In this document: piece after piece, positions 48,300 through 60,498 of the stretch
Layout: each line of letters begins with the position of its first letter
How positions within the stretch are numbered: position 1 is the first letter of the stretch
Source: Thysanoteuthis rhombus
Taxonomy: Eukaryota > Mollusca > Cephalopoda > Oegopsida > Thysanoteuthidae
Length of the DNA stretch: 64,000 nucleotides
Assembly: GCA_963457665.1 (NCBI GenBank)
Contig: OY735222.1
Location: 36,680,391 to 36,744,390, forward strand
Reading direction: 5' to 3'
Position numbers and translations under genes: made by a program
The notes under the pieces: model-generated
The model's database searches: none
Told to the model about the DNA's origin: nothing
Seen by the model: only the letters and a program-made list of their open reading frames with translations

Positions 48300-48815
48300 A
48301 ATAAATATTTACCCCCACGTTCTTATCTTGTTCATTCACTGTCCATATCAGCACAGTTGTTTCGCAATTATTATTACAGGGATGATATGTCACAACGTGA
48401 AAAGAATGAGCAGTTTTTGAAAACGTCGCATTTTCTGAAAATTGTTCATGCTACAAATAACATAACGCATTCATAAAGAATAATTATGTAACTATTTTAA
48501 GAAAATAATTTCCTTCACATAAAATGTACTCCTTATGGTACTTACTGCATGATGATTCAATGTTATTCATTAATCAAAAGAAAAATTTTCGTTTCTATTA
48601 AGTTTTTTTTAATTCATTTTTGAACAGTATTTTTTCCGTAATAAACACTGTAAAACTTTATGTAGATTATAGATACCTTGCAATTTTTGATATATTTTTT
48701 GTCTTCATTTATTCCTATGTTTACTTACAGTTATATTACCGCTGAAGACTATTTATAATCTTTGCACCTATCGTTTTCATCCCAGTCATTGAGAGATTGC
48801 GAACATTTTCGTCTT
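48300..48815. other. Non-coding stretch, no gene recognised
   Basis: AT-rich. The first about 90 bp belong to the S1 repeat flank; the rest is unremarkable. Confidence 0.35.
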
Positions 48816-48880
48816 AACAAAAGGGGTCGCGAATGAAAAAAAGTTTGAGAAGCTAATTGAGACTATTGATTTAGAGACGA
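48816..48880. mobile_element. hAT-type terminal relic
   Basis: AGGGGTCGCGAATGAAAAAA then GTTTGAGAAGC reads, when inverted, like the GCTTCTCAAAC...GCGACCC ends of hAT elements. A partner end was not identified. Confidence 0.3.
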
Positions 48881-49499
48881 TTTGGTTGTTAATAATGATT
48901 AAACCAAGTTTCAAATATTCTCATGATAATGTCTGTGAAAACAAATCACGGATATATTTGAATTTCTAAGAGATTTTTTTTTTTTAGAATATAAACAACT
49001 GAGCACATTTCAGTGGGAGAGTCCATTGTTTCGAATGGTGGTTAGGTGATATCCAAAAGATCTACCTAAAGATCTTTTCCAATAAGTCTCTTGATGGATC
49101 CCCTGCAGTGGAATCCCAGATTCCTGTGTTTGTGTCATTTTTGGTGGAAGAGTCCACTGTTACGGACAGAAAAACAGAAAAAAACCCATATAAGTAGATT
49201 AACAGCAGATTTGCTCAGTCCATTGGGAGTAACTAAATAAATAAAAAAAATAAAATAAAATACTATTTTCGAAAGGAATTGACTCAGTTTGAACTCGGTA
49301 CCATTGTCTCCTCTATTATAATACTCCCCACCAGCAATGGTCTGATCGGTCTGACAGACGAAGCAATTTTTTCTTTCTTGTGTTGGTAGCGCCATTGTTT
49401 TCCCTTTCTGAATCATTGCCTTCTGGCTCTCTCCGTTTCTGCAACTGTTTTTGTTGAATAATGAGAGGAAGCGGCCGTTGCTATCGCATCGCCATTGTC

Positions 49500-49835
49500 A
49501 TCAGTTGTGAAGTAAGTTGAAAAGTAAATGAGGACAGGGAGTGAGGAAAAGGGAGATAATCAGAAGATGAAAGAGGAGAGAGGGGGTCTTGGTAGGAGGA
49601 GGAGGAAGAGGAAGTAGAAAGAGGAGAAAGAAGAGGCGAAGAAGAAGGAAGTGGGTGGGGGAAGAAAGAAGATGTAGGGAATGAGGAAGTAGAAAGGGGA
49701 AGAACAGAAGGAGGAGGATGAAGGGGAAAAAAGTAGAGGTGGAGAAAAAAGGAGAGGGGGAGGAGAAAGAAGAGTTAGAGAAGAAGAAGAAGAAGAAGAA
49801 GAAGAAGAAGAAGAAGAAGAAGAAGAAGAAGAGGG
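49500..49835. repeat. Purine-rich tract with (GAA)n
   Basis: The + strand is nearly all A/G for over 300 bp and ends in (GAA)n at about 49780-49832. Frames on the minus strand (S/F/P-rich) are artefacts. Confidence 0.9.
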
Positions 49836-50204
49836 AGTGAAAAACATCAGAGAAAAATTCTTTGAAGATCCAAGCTGCGTAAACATATCTGCCTATAATG
49901 AACATTGTGATTTTTTCTGTTCCTCTGTTCGTAACAATGAACTCTACCACATAAAGGTAACATTTTTGCTAATGAAAATATCTCCTACTTACCATTTGAA
50001 ACAATGGACTTTTCTATCGAGAAAAGTTCAGTACCTTTTTTTTGTTTTTTTAAAATTAACTCAAAATATAACCAGCTTTTTCTCACGGGAATCAATAAGT
50101 TAGAACTAAAACTTATGAATGTTGCCTTTGCCCCCTTTCAACAGTTAAAAAAGTTGTTTACCAGATATCTCGAAGTGAGTGAGAGGTCAGCAATCTTATT
50201 CTTC

Positions 50205-50742
50205 TCACGTTCAAGAAATAATTCTTTTTTCCTTTTACCGCTTCTTCTCTTGAAAAGTATCGAGAAAATCCCATTAGTTTTAAAACGAAGGGTTAATAAC
50301 CAATGTATCCCCCCGATTGTTACCTATGGAGCTGAAAAAGAGAAACCTAACCAAGTAAATTTTTCAAAAAAATAAGAGCCATGCAACGTACTCAAGAATC
50401 ATGCTCAACATGGAGATATCACAAGGCAGCGCTTTTCATAAACAAAAAACAAGAATTAGAGATACAAAATCAATTAGAAAACTCAAATGACGGTGAGAAG
50501 CCCATGTAGCAAGACTGTCAGACCACCGCTGGACATCATGATTTACAATGTGAATCCCCAGAGATCATAAGCGAAATTGTGACCGGCAAAAATAAGGATG
50601 GCGTGACAACTTAGACAAGTTCAGAAAATATTGGCTCCGCGACGCCAACGACCAAGAGGTCTCACGAATCTCGGGGAAGGTCCATGTCCAACGACGGGGT
50701 GTTAAAAGACTGCTGCAGCTGATGGTGATAATGATGACTGAT
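50205..50742 (+). pseudogene. RTE-type LINE, 3' fragment (copy E)
   Basis: Encodes KIPLVLKRRVNNQCIPPIVT then YGAEK (about 50263-50337), a decayed stretch, and a C-terminal block with RWRDNLDKFRKYWL-like text. The last bases CTGCAGCTGATGGTGATAAT form the GAT-rich end. Confidence 0.7.
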
Positions 50743-50744
50743 AG

Positions 50745-51810
50745 GTTCTGGAATTGGTACCGGTCTGTAAAAGTTAGAATAAAACTTCACTTATTGTTGA
50801 AGGTCAAACACTTGGGGCCGGGATATTTTCCAAAATCTGTTTTCCTTTTCCGTCTTTATCACCTTCCTTGAATTTTCTAGTATTGCGATCCGATTCATTG
50901 CTAGAGTAAGAAAAACCAGAGCAAGAAAAAGAACTTACAAATATATCACCATATTCAATTGAACTATATGCAGGACGTTCCTCCGTGAGCACCGCCATTT
51001 TTAAATACTTGGTTGTTGTTTCGTAGGAGCTTCCTAAATTCCTTTTCCCAGCTGTGGGCACAAATATCACCAGCTTGTGATTATATCTAGAACTAGAGTA
51101 CATTACCAAGGCGGGAAAATAAAATGGCGCTATTTTCTTCGCACTTAGGAAAAATACAACCTTATTCGATTCCATTCATTTTTGATAAAAATGATTTACT
51201 TTTAACCGTTTCTCTTCCACAATTCAAGATATTTCTATTTTCCCAGTGTAATGACATTGACGTGTGAAAGTAAATTTCCTTATACGGAACTTTGATACAA
51301 CTTTTGACAAGTAATTTTGCTCGCTTAGGCATCCATACAACGGAACAGGCAAACGTTCTCATCTATCATTAGTTTATCATCATCCATTAATACATCTATA
51401 GTCTTCAGAGGGGTTATTAACATTCAAAATGTTCCAGCCGATCCATTCAACGGTTTTCTTCAGGTGTTCTATTTAAATGCTATGGTAGCAACGCTATAAC
51501 ATTGGTGTATTGAGGTTGTAGAATGGATGAGTCAAAACGTCGTGTTAAGAACGCAACAACAAGAAAGGGGTTCAATTGTCTGGAAAAACCCTTTGAATGC
51601 CAGTATTCGCAAAGAATAGGATAATACACTTGACCCTTTGATCTATATTGACAGCTTTTAAGATATGAAGAAATTCTTTTTCATGGTATTTCAACTGAAA
51701 AATTAATATTTTCACAGTTCATTTACCCGTGCCAAAGAAATTGGAAGATGTATAGTGATTCATTCGTATCTACCTGTCTGTCTGTCAGTCTGTCTCTCTC
51801 CCGTTCGCAC
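50745..51810. other. Non-coding stretch, no feature recognised
   Basis: Minus-strand frames at 50804-51175 and 51162-51362 are open but show no domain. CTGTCTGTCTGTCAGTCTGT lies near 51774-51793. Confidence 0.35.
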
Positions 51811-51814
51811 AATA

Positions 51815-52115
51815 TTTCCTAAAGTTCTCAATGAATTTCAATGATATTTTAAGGAATGTTGGCCATCGGCCTAGGGATAATTGATCACATTTTAGGGAGG
51901 ATCTTTTCCGACGGAGGGATATCTTTTTTTCTCCGTACGTTTATGAATTCACTTATGTTTGTAGAGACAATATTCCTAAAAGTTGTCAATGTCATTTTAT
52001 GGGAGGTTGAGCAATAAGTTGAGAAAGAATTGCTTAAACTTTGGCATCGTAACTATACATAGATTGATTTTCATTCAGATTTTAGTTACAATGGTGTAGG
52101 CAGAGGCATGCGTTC
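51815..52115 (+). repeat. Dispersed repeat R4, copy 3 (duplicated)
   Basis: Two partial R4 blocks occur: AAAGTTCTCAATGAATTTCA (51820) and TTCCTAAAAGTTGTCAATGT (51971), with GAAAGAATTGCTTAAACTTT and TTGATTTTCATTCAG. They match 5928-6130. Confidence 0.5.
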
Positions 52116-52464
52116 TCTGAGTGCTCTCTATTTCGAGTGATCATTAGATTAATTATATTTCAAGGAATTGGGTTTTTGGGTGACCCCCTTCATCACGCAA
52201 AATCTTTAATCACAGAGCCTTAAAATGTATGCATTCTAATTAAGACCAACAAAAAAATAAGGCCTAATTGATGTAATTATCAAATGTCTATTAAAACCGC
52301 CAAATTTCCGTTTGGGATGACTAAAATGTTTTTGTAAAACAAATTTCAGATTCTTTTCATCCTAATACAGAAAGAAAATTAAATCTGAAAAAGGAATTTT
52401 GAATTACTGCAGTACATTTTTTAGAGGACTGCTGTCATTTTGTGTAATTTACTTTGGGCTAAAT

Positions 52465-52467
<3 letters not shown>

Positions 52468-52549
<82 letters not shown>
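52468..52549. repeat. (AT)n microsatellite
   Basis: A pure AT run of about 80 bp. Confidence 0.95.
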
Positions 52550-52555
<6 letters not shown>

Positions 52556-52599
52556 CATTATCTCTTTATTATCCGATCCTCTCCGTTGTTTCGTTAATT

Positions 52600-52830
52600 C
52601 AGCCCGAGCAAACTTTAACTCCAGTTGAAACCATTGACGACGCACCCTGGGTGCGGAATTATCCTCCAGCCCGAGGGTTTGCATATTAAGGTCCAACAGG
52701 GGAGGGGGGCACGAATAGGAGCAGCCCCCCTCGCTATTAGGTTTGACAGAAGTGTCCTTCTCCTGGCAGATGTCTGAACAAGCCTTGGGGGTCTGCCGCC
52801 CCTTTGCACAAGTATTCCATCAGTAAGATT
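52600..52830 (-). other. GC-richer block of unknown origin
   Basis: About 230 bp markedly richer in G and C than its surroundings, with CACCCTGGGTGCGG and GGGGGGCACGAA words. Open on the minus strand at 52421-52696 and 52615-52809. It may be the 5' part of a LINE or SINE, but nothing decides it. Confidence 0.3.
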
Positions 52831-52849
52831 GAACTGCGCTTAAAATAAA

Positions 52850-53780
52850 TATCCAAGTATAAACGTATTTATTGCACCCCCCCCCCACGAAAAACTGCTT
52901 CTTCAGACGACATTTATTTTTGTCAATTTTCTACAATTCTTCATATTTCCTATTTAAAAAAAAATCTAAAATGGTAAGTCAACAGAATTGGGTACAAAAT
53001 GAATTTCTTTTTCATATGGGAAACAAATCAGTTTTATTGATGAAAAATCAGAGATGCCTACATTTGTTTTCTGTGTCCTGCTAAGAGGTTATCAAGTGTA
53101 GTAGTTGTGATGTAGACACGAACACACGAACATACATATACATAACTGCGTGTTTCAGCGTCTGAGAATAGACATCTACTCTCCTTGTCTGCTTTGGTCT
53201 GACAGAAAACGAAAAAATGACAACGGCTTGACCTCTGCGACATGACGTTTCTCCAAGAAAATTGCATCCCCTCAAAAACAGTTGTAAGCTCTAGATATTT
53301 CATTCTAAATGGTTTCAGACGATGATTTCCCAAGAGCTCTATGTTTTTTAAGCTAAAAAACGCATTTTTAAGACTTCATAAATAGTAACGTGGTGTAAAC
53401 GTGGTGTTTTTTTAACCAAAACCCATTGTATTATTTTTAACTACTATTCAGCTTCATTAAATTATTTACATTGGGATGTCTTTCATAGAAGAATTAAAGA
53501 CAGACAGTAAGTTTGAACCGAATCTCAATCCTTACTTAGTTTGAATACTGAAGTTACTGACATAACTAGGATTTTTACTTTACGTCATTCTTTTCGAATT
53601 TAAGCACTTTTTAAAATAAAATTATACTCTCATATTTCTATTTGTCTAGAGCGAATTAAACAAAGGTACAAAGTGCTAACTATTTACTTAGAAATAACAT
53701 TTAATTCACCTTAAATTTTTATTAACACTGAAAATTTCAACCTTCTGTATGTAATGACAATGTTTTAGGGAAGATCTCTG
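52850..53780. other. Non-coding stretch, no feature recognised
   Basis: A C-run at about 52876-52886 and AT-rich DNA up to the telomere-like block. No gene-like signal. Confidence 0.35.
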
Positions 53781-56700
53781 TTTTAGCATTAGCGTCAACG
53801 TTAGCAATAGCGTTAGGGTCAGCGTTAGCGTTAGGGCTGGGGTTAAGGTTAAGGTTGGGGCTAGGGCTAGGGGTTAAGGTTAGGGCTAAGGCTAAGGCTA
53901 AGGCTAAGGGTAGGGCAAGGGCTAAGGTTAAATTTGGGGTTAAGGTTAAGCTTATGCTCAAAGTTAGGGTTAGGCTTAGCTTTAGGGCTAGGGTTAGTTT
54001 ACAGTTAGTGTTAGGGTTAGGGTTAGAGTTAGAGTTAGGGTTAGGGTTAGGGTTAGAGTTAGAGTTAGAGTTAAGGTTAGGGTTAGGGTCAGGGTTAGGG
54101 TTCAGGTTAACGTTGGGTTTGGGTTAGGGTTAGGTTTAGCGTTGGGATTAGGGGTTTAAAGGTTCAGGATTTAGAGGTTTAGGAGTTATGGGTTATGGGT
54201 TAGGGGTGACAGTTTGGGGTTAGGTGTTAAGGTTACAACTAGGGCGAGGGATTAGGTTAGGGTCAGGGTTAGGGTTAGAGTTGGGGTCAAGGTTAGTGTT
54301 AGGGTAAGGGTTAAGGTAAGGTTAGGGTTCGGGTTAAGCTTACGGTTCAGGAGAAGTTAGGGGTTAGGTTTAGGGTTAGGGTTGGGGTTAAGGTTAGGGT
54401 TGAAGTTAAAGTAGGGTTTAGGTAAGGGTTAGGGTTAAGGCTAGAGGTAAAGGGATAGGATTAAGATTAAGGTTAGGGTTAGGGTTTTAGGTTAGATTTA
54501 AGGTTAAGGTTTGAGTTAAGGTTACGGTTACGTTTAGGGTTGAGGTTCAGGTTGGGGTTAAGGTTAGGATTAGGGTTAGGGGTTAAGGGTAAGGGGTCAG
54601 GGTTTAGGTCCAGGGATTAGGGTTAATTTTCAGGTTAGGGTTAGGGTTGAGATTAGGGTTGGGTTTAGGGTTCGTGTTAAGGTTAATGCTTAGGGATCAT
54701 GGGTTATGGGTTGAGGGTTAAGGTTAAGGTTCGGGTTAGGGCTAGGGTTTGGGGTAAGGATTGGGGATGAGGTTAGAGTTCAGGTCAAGGTTAAGCTTAG
54801 GGATTCAGGGATTTAGGGATTGGGGGGGGGTTCTGAGATTATGGGTTAGGGGTTAGTGGTTATGGGTTGAGGGTTAGGGCTTAAGGGTTAGGGTTTAGTG
54901 GTTAGGGGTTAGGGTTAGGGTTAGGGCTAAAGCTAAGGGATTTGTTTAGGGTCAGGGTAAGTGATAAAGTTACGGTTAAGGTTAGGGTTAGGATTAGGGT
55001 TAAGGATATGGTTAGTGTTAGGGTTAAGGTTAGGGATGACTCAAGGTTAGGGGTTACTCAACTCAATGTTCAGGTTAGGTTAGGGTTACGGTTAGGGTTA
55101 CAATTAGGGTTATAGTTACGCTTTGGGCTAAGGCTAGGACCCGGGTTAGGGCTAGGGATAGGCCTAAGGTTAAGGTTAGGGTTATGGTTGGAGTTTGGGT
55201 TGAAGTTAGGGTTAGGGTTAATGTTAGGGCTAGGGTTAAGGCTATAATCAGGGTTGGGGTTAAGGTCAGGTTAGGGGTTAGAGTTGAGGTTTGGGTCAGG
55301 GTTAGGGTTAAGGTTAAGGTTATATGTTAGGGTTTCAGAGGTTGACAGTTAGGGTTAGGGTCTGGGTTAAAGTAAGGGTTATTGTTAGGGTTTGGAGTTA
55401 GAGGTCAGGGGTTAGGGTTGGGGTGAGGGGTTTATAGGTTGAGGATTACAGGTTAAAGGTTAGGGGTTGTGGTTAAGGATAGGGTTAGGTTTAATGTTCG
55501 GGTTAGGGTTAGGGATAAGGTTAAGGTTAGGGTCGGGGTTAAAGTAAAGTTTAGGTTCAGCGTTAGGGTTAAGGTTAGGGTAAAGCATAAGGTCAGGGTT
55601 AGGGTTTGGGTTTAGGTTAGGGTCGGGGTTAAGGTTAGGGGATTAAAGTTTAGAGGTTAAGGGGTTTAGAAGATATGGTTAGAGTCATAGTTAGGGCTAA
55701 GGCTAGGCTTAGGTTCGGGTTAGAGCTAAGGTTAAAGTTAAGGGATAAGGGTTAAGGTTTGGGTTTAGGCTAAGGTCAGGGTTAAAGTTTGGGTTAGGGT
55801 TAGTGTGAGGGTTAGTGTTAGGGATAGGGTTAGGGGGTTAGGGGTTAAGGGGTTGGCTTATGGTTGGGTTAACGTTAAGGTCAGGATTAGGGTCAGCATT
55901 AGGCTTAGGGTTAGGGTTAGTTGGGCTAACAGTAAAGTTAGCGCTTGGGCTAAGGTTATGGTTAAGCTTACGGTTAGGGTTAACGTTACAGTTAAGTTTA
56001 AGGTTAATGTCCTGGTTAAGTTTACGGTTAGGGTTCGTGTTAGGTCTAGGCTTAGGGATTAGGAGTTAGGGGTTTGGGGAACGGGTTGAGGTTACAGTTA
56101 CGGTTACCGTTAGGGGCTAGGGGTTAGGGGTTAGGGATTAAGGGCTGGGGTAAGGGTTTGGATTGGAGTTAAGGTTAAGGTTAAGGTAAAGGTTACGATT
56201 AATTTTGAGGTTAGGGTTAGGTTTAAGGTCAGGTTTAGGGTTAGGGTTAGAATTAGGACTAGGTTTAGAGCAATGTTTAGGTTTACGGTTAGTGTTAGGG
56301 TTAGGGTTCAGGTTAGGTTTAGGGTTAAGGCTGGAGTTAAGGTTTAGGTTTGGGTTAAGGCTAGGGCTAGGGCCAGGGTTAGCTTTAGTATTAAGGGATT
56401 AGGAGTTTAGGGGTTCAGGGGTTTAGGGGTTCAGGAGTTATGGGTTAGAGGTTAGGGGTTAACAGTTTTGGGTTAGGGGTTAGGGTTACGGCTTGGGTTA
56501 GGGATAGGTTTCGGGTCAGGGTCAGGGTTAGGGTTAAGGTTAGCGTTAGAGTTAGGGTTAAGGTCAGGGTTAAGGTTAAGGTTAGGGTTGGTTAGGCTTG
56601 AGGTACAGGAGAGGTTAGGGTTACGGTTAGGGTCAGGGTTATGGTTAGGGTTAGGCTAGGGCTAGTGTTTTGGCTAGGGCTAGTGTTTTGGTTAGGGCTA

Positions 56701-57108
56701 GTGTTAGGGTTATGGTTAGTGTTAGGTTTAGGGTTAGGGTCAAAGTCAGGGTTAGGTTTTAATGTTAGGGTTTGAATTAAATTTAGGGTTAGGGTTAGGG
56801 TTAGGATCAGGGTCTGGGTTAGGGTTAGTGTTGGGATTAGGGTAAGAGTTTGGGTTCGGGTTAGGGTTAGGGTTTGGGTTAGGGTTAACATTAGAGTTAG
56901 GGTTAGGGTTAGTGTTAGTGTTAGGGTTATGGTTAGGGTTCGGGTTGGGGTTAGTGTTAGGGTTAGGTTTAGAGTTAAGGTTAGTCTCTGGGTTAGGGTT
57001 AGGGCTTGATTATTAGGGGTTAGGTGTTAGGCTTAAGGGGTTTGAGGTTAGGTGTTAAAGGTTAGGGGTTAGGGTTAGGGTTTGTGTTAGGGTTAGGGTT
57101 TGTGTTTT
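53781..57108 (+). repeat. Interstitial telomere-like repeat block, about 3.3 kb
   Basis: The + strand is a long array of TTAGGG-related hexamers (GTTAGG, TTAAGG, TTAGAG, TCAGGG, TTGGGG) with few longer pure runs. It is G-rich on + throughout, so orientation is constant. The left margin grades into GTTAGCG-type units; the right ends at GTGTTTTCGAAC. Long open frames (G/L/V/R/K-rich) are artefacts of the period. TTAGGG is the usual metazoan telomere unit. Confidence 0.9.
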
Positions 57109-57109
57109 C

Positions 57110-57830
57110 GAACAAAAACATACTTAAATCCAGGTTTGAACCAGAGTTTGGCAATACCCTGCTTAGTCGACCAGTTATAAAAATATTCTTGTAATGGATA
57201 CTAGTAACAGGTCTGACGTTACATTTTTGCTATTAGTAATGATAGAAGATACCATCAGTTTTTTAAATAATTGCCTGCAGTACACTTTGGTTGATAAGTC
57301 ATGTGTATGAAAATAAACACAGACACAGTAATATATCATATATCAATATATATCAAACAATATTCGATCAGCTCCGGAAAGAAACTACCAGATCAGATAC
57401 ACAGCACAAATCTATTCCCTCTTGTTGAGACTCAACAATGACATCATATATTTTAGAATGATTGCTGGTGCAAAATCTATTTATGCCATTTTATAATGAC
57501 CCCATACAGGGCTGTTTTGTTTAGCGGTGCATTTTTTAAGAAACGTATCTAGACTGCTAACCAAGGTATGACTGTATCATTAATTTTACATCTTGCTTTA
57601 TTATCTAAGAAATTCCACATATCTTTTTTTTCATTTGAATGAAAATTCAATATTAAATGGAAATGAAAAGAAAAGACGCACAAATAAAGCTTATCGGAAA
57701 CAATATAAGTTGATTAGAAGTGCCAGGATTCTAATGACGAACACAATTAGAAGAATTAAACAAGTTTGAATTCCCCTTTTTTTTTAAATTTTCAAAATGC
57801 AATGAATAACCTGGAATTAACAAAGCAAAA
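57110..57830. other. Non-coding stretch, no feature recognised
   Basis: AT-rich unique-looking DNA between the telomere-like block and the GA-rich block. Confidence 0.4.
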
Positions 57831-57832
57831 TA

Positions 57833-57837
<5 letters not shown>

Positions 57838-57884
<47 letters not shown>

Positions 57885-57899
57885 TGAGAAAGAGACGAT

Positions 57900-57934
<35 letters not shown>

Positions 57935-58097
57935 GGAGGGAGGGAGAGAGAAAAGAAGAGATATTGAATATTTGATTGAATTATTATAATCAATGGTGAG
58001 AGAAAAAGTTGGAAGAGGGGAAATTGAGAGTTACTGTGGGAAGCGAAGGGACAGAGATGGATAAACTATTTCAAAATGTGTGTGTGTGTGTGTGTGT

Positions 58098-58133
<36 letters not shown>

Positions 58134-58277
58134 CAGAGTAGGTGAGAGAGAAAAAATGAGAGAAAGAGCTAGTGAGAGAAGAGGGCAAGCAAGAGAGAAA
58201 ATCGAAGAAAGCGAGAGAGAGACAGGGAGAAAGACCAAGCGAGAGAAGCAGGCAGAGAAAAGAGAGCAAGCATTAAA

Positions 58278-58312
<35 letters not shown>

Positions 58313-58525
58313 GACAAACTGACAGACAGATAGACAGACGGACAAAAAGAGAAGAACTAAGCAAGAGAGAGACAGACTAACAAAGAGAAAGATAGAGGGA
58401 CAGAGTGAAAGAAAGAGCGATAGAGAAAAGGAAACAAGCAGAGAGAGAGAGAGTAAGAGAATGAAAGAGAGAGAGAGAGAGAGAGTAAGAGAATGAAAGA
58501 GAGAGAGAGAGAGGGGGGGATGCGC
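57838..58525. repeat. GA-rich microsatellite block
   Basis: (GA)n at 57838-57880, (TG)n at about 58078-58100, and GAGAGA-rich text with GACA variants to 58515. Long frames (RERERE, SLSLSL) on both strands are artefacts. Confidence 0.95.
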
Positions 58526-58894
58526 TAAAGAGCAGGTTTTTAAGTGGGGGTGTGATTTTTGTTCAATCAGCGTCATTTGGTCCCATCTCGAGGCTCTTCT
58601 ATATGTGACCTTCGACGGGGTCGACCCTCGTAGAATGGATTCGTTAAGCGAATGTGAAAAAAAAAAAAAAAAGGAGGGAGAAAAAGACAAGTCAATAGAA
58701 AAGACGCCGAGGCGGAAGGGAAGCAGAACGGGGGAAAAAAGCGAAATGAAAGTGAGAATGAGAGACGGTAATGATCATAATGATAATGGTAAATTGCGAT
58801 CACTTCAAAGAAGAATAATCAAAAAGGACGTTGAAAGAAAGGATGCGAACGAGAAAAAAAAAACAAAACGGACGAATGCGATAAAGACAAGACT

Positions 58895-58985
58895 GGTTGC
58901 GACAGGGTCAAACTCCACTCCAACTTCCATTCCGACTGAAGATGATTACTGCAACTGTTGTATAGTATATTTTGAGAAATAAAAA
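58895..58985 (+). repeat. Short dispersed module, best-preserved copy
   Basis: CTGGTTGCGACAGGGTCAAA, CTCCAACTTCCATTCCGACT then GAAGATGATTACTGCAACTG. Shared with 4752-4840 and the S3 copies. Confidence 0.55.
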
Positions 58986-59002
58986 AAAGATTACACAGAC
59001 AT

Positions 59003-59126
<124 letters not shown>

Positions 59127-59134
59127 CGTATTAA

Positions 59135-59575
59135 GAAATGGATATATGTTCCAACAGAATGATTATAGATTGCGTTATATCATATTGAAACTCTTATTTG
59201 AAATGATCACCAGCCAATACACAGTTAATATATCACTTGGCCTAGATCACGTAAATAGAGTAAACAATAGAAGGAAATGCGGTTGCTGCTGCAGGAATCG
59301 AATCTGCGACCGATAGGGTGGCTCCTCCAACGTAGCGTTGCTCTTACCATTGAACTAAACCACGACCGGTAATCCATAGGCCCAATTTCAATCTCGTTCA
59401 TTATCGGTCCATATTCGCTCTATCCGTTTCTTTCAATGTGACAGTTATGTATTTCCATGAATATTTTGTTTATTCTACTTATGTTGTATAAGCCAAGTGA
59501 TATATCAACCATTTAATGATGGAAGATTATCTCAAATAAGAGTTTCAATGTAATATAATGCAATTTATAATTATA
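59135..59575. repeat. Foldback repeat with tRNA-like core (S1, copy d)
   Basis: The left arm (59135-59262: GATTATAGATTGCG, TTGAAACTCTTATTTGAAAT, CACTTGGCC) is inverted at 59459-59575 (AGCCAAGTGATATATCAACC, TCAAATAAGAGTTTCAATGT, AATTTATAATTATACG). The core between them holds a minus-strand tRNA-like head at 59281-59368. A further direct arm copy lies at 59598-59730. Confidence 0.7.
59281..59368 (-). repeat. tRNA-like SINE head S1, copy d
   Basis: The minus strand reads GGTTTAGTTCAATGGTAAGA (A-box-like) and GCAGATTCGATTCCTGC (B-box-like), the best-preserved copy. It begins GGTCGTGG. Stems are not all complementary, so a functional tRNA is unlikely. Confidence 0.65.
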
Positions 59576-59597
59576 CGCTCACACACACTCACATATG

Positions 59598-59735
59598 GAT
59601 ATATATTCTGACAAAAATAATTATAAATGCGTCATATTACTTTGTAACTCTATCTGAAATAATCTCCCGTTATTACATGGTGAATGTATTATTTGGTCTA
59701 GACAGTGTAAGTAGAATAAACAATTAGGGAAAATG
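59598..59735 (+). repeat. S1 arm, additional direct copy
   Basis: GGATATATATTCTGACAAAA, then AATAATCTCCCGTTATTACA, then TTTGGTCTAG and GTAGAATAAACAATT match 41577-41722. Confidence 0.6.
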
Positions 59736-59852
59736 TCCTTTGCCCTCCGTTTGACAAGTTTGATTCTTTTTTCAAAGACACCTAGCCCTTTCCTGCCCTA
59801 ACTTGAATGATAATAACATAATAATGTAATGTTTTTTGTGGCAGGGAATCAA

Positions 59853-59918
<66 letters not shown>

Positions 59919-59919
59919 T
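59853..59919. repeat. (TTA)n microsatellite
   Basis: Pure ATT trinucleotide run. Confidence 0.95.
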
Positions 59920-59929
59920 GGAATCTCAC

Positions 59930-60125
59930 ACCAGTTGCCTGGTGGTAACCGCTGGAGTTTGAGTGACAGCAAGTCTCCTCAAGTCTCCAGCCCTCTTCTC
60001 CAAGCACTCATAGGTCGCAGTAATGCAGTAATGCGATTTACAGTTTCACACCGGTTGCCCAGTGGTTATCGCTGAAGGCCGAGTGACAATAAGTCTCTTC
60101 AGGTCTTCAGCTAACGTCTCCTCTC
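59930..60125. repeat. Two tandem copies of a 120-130 bp unit between (TTA)n arrays
   Basis: TTTGGAATCTCACACCAGTTGCC, TGGTGGTAACCGCTGGAG-like text and GAGTGACAGCAAGTCTCCTC at about 59918-59975 recur as CAGTTTCACACCGGTTGCC, AGTGGTTATCGCTGAAG and GAGTGACAATAAGTCTCTTC at about 60040-60100. GGTGGTAACCGCTGGAG is A-box-like, so this may be a tRNA-derived SINE 5' part. Confidence 0.6.
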
Positions 60126-60248
<123 letters not shown>

Positions 60249-60498
60249 GTTACGAATTGCCATATCATCAAAACTACTTTAATATTTTTAAAGTGCAAAA
60301 GTTTAAGTTTCTACAATGAACAATTAGGACTCAATAAGTGACAGATACTTAGGTATAAAAACGAAACGATATCAACGAAGGGACTGAATTTTCAAAAAAA
60401 AAACAAAAAAAAAAAACAAACAAAATAAACCCAAAATATGAAGGAAAAATAGTTTTCGTATAACGGGAAAAAATTCTGTCCTATATTTTTAGGGAAAA

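Noticed and set aside
49501..49950. 149-codon minus-strand frame
   Set aside because: Runs of Phe, Ser and Pro from a purine-rich + strand tract; low complexity only.
53855..56402. Several open frames rich in G, L, V, R and K on the + strand, and T/L/N-rich on the minus
   Set aside because: They arise from the 6-base period of the telomere-like array, which reads through in all frames. No start context, splice sites or domains.
57766..58690. Long R/E-rich and S/L-rich frames on both strands
   Set aside because: Direct translations of (GA)n and (TC)n. No domain or complexity beyond the repeat.
59281..59368. Functional tRNA gene on the minus strand
   Set aside because: A- and B-box-like words are present, but acceptor and anticodon arms do not pair properly and four related copies lie in repeats. 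A tRNA-derived repeat fits better.
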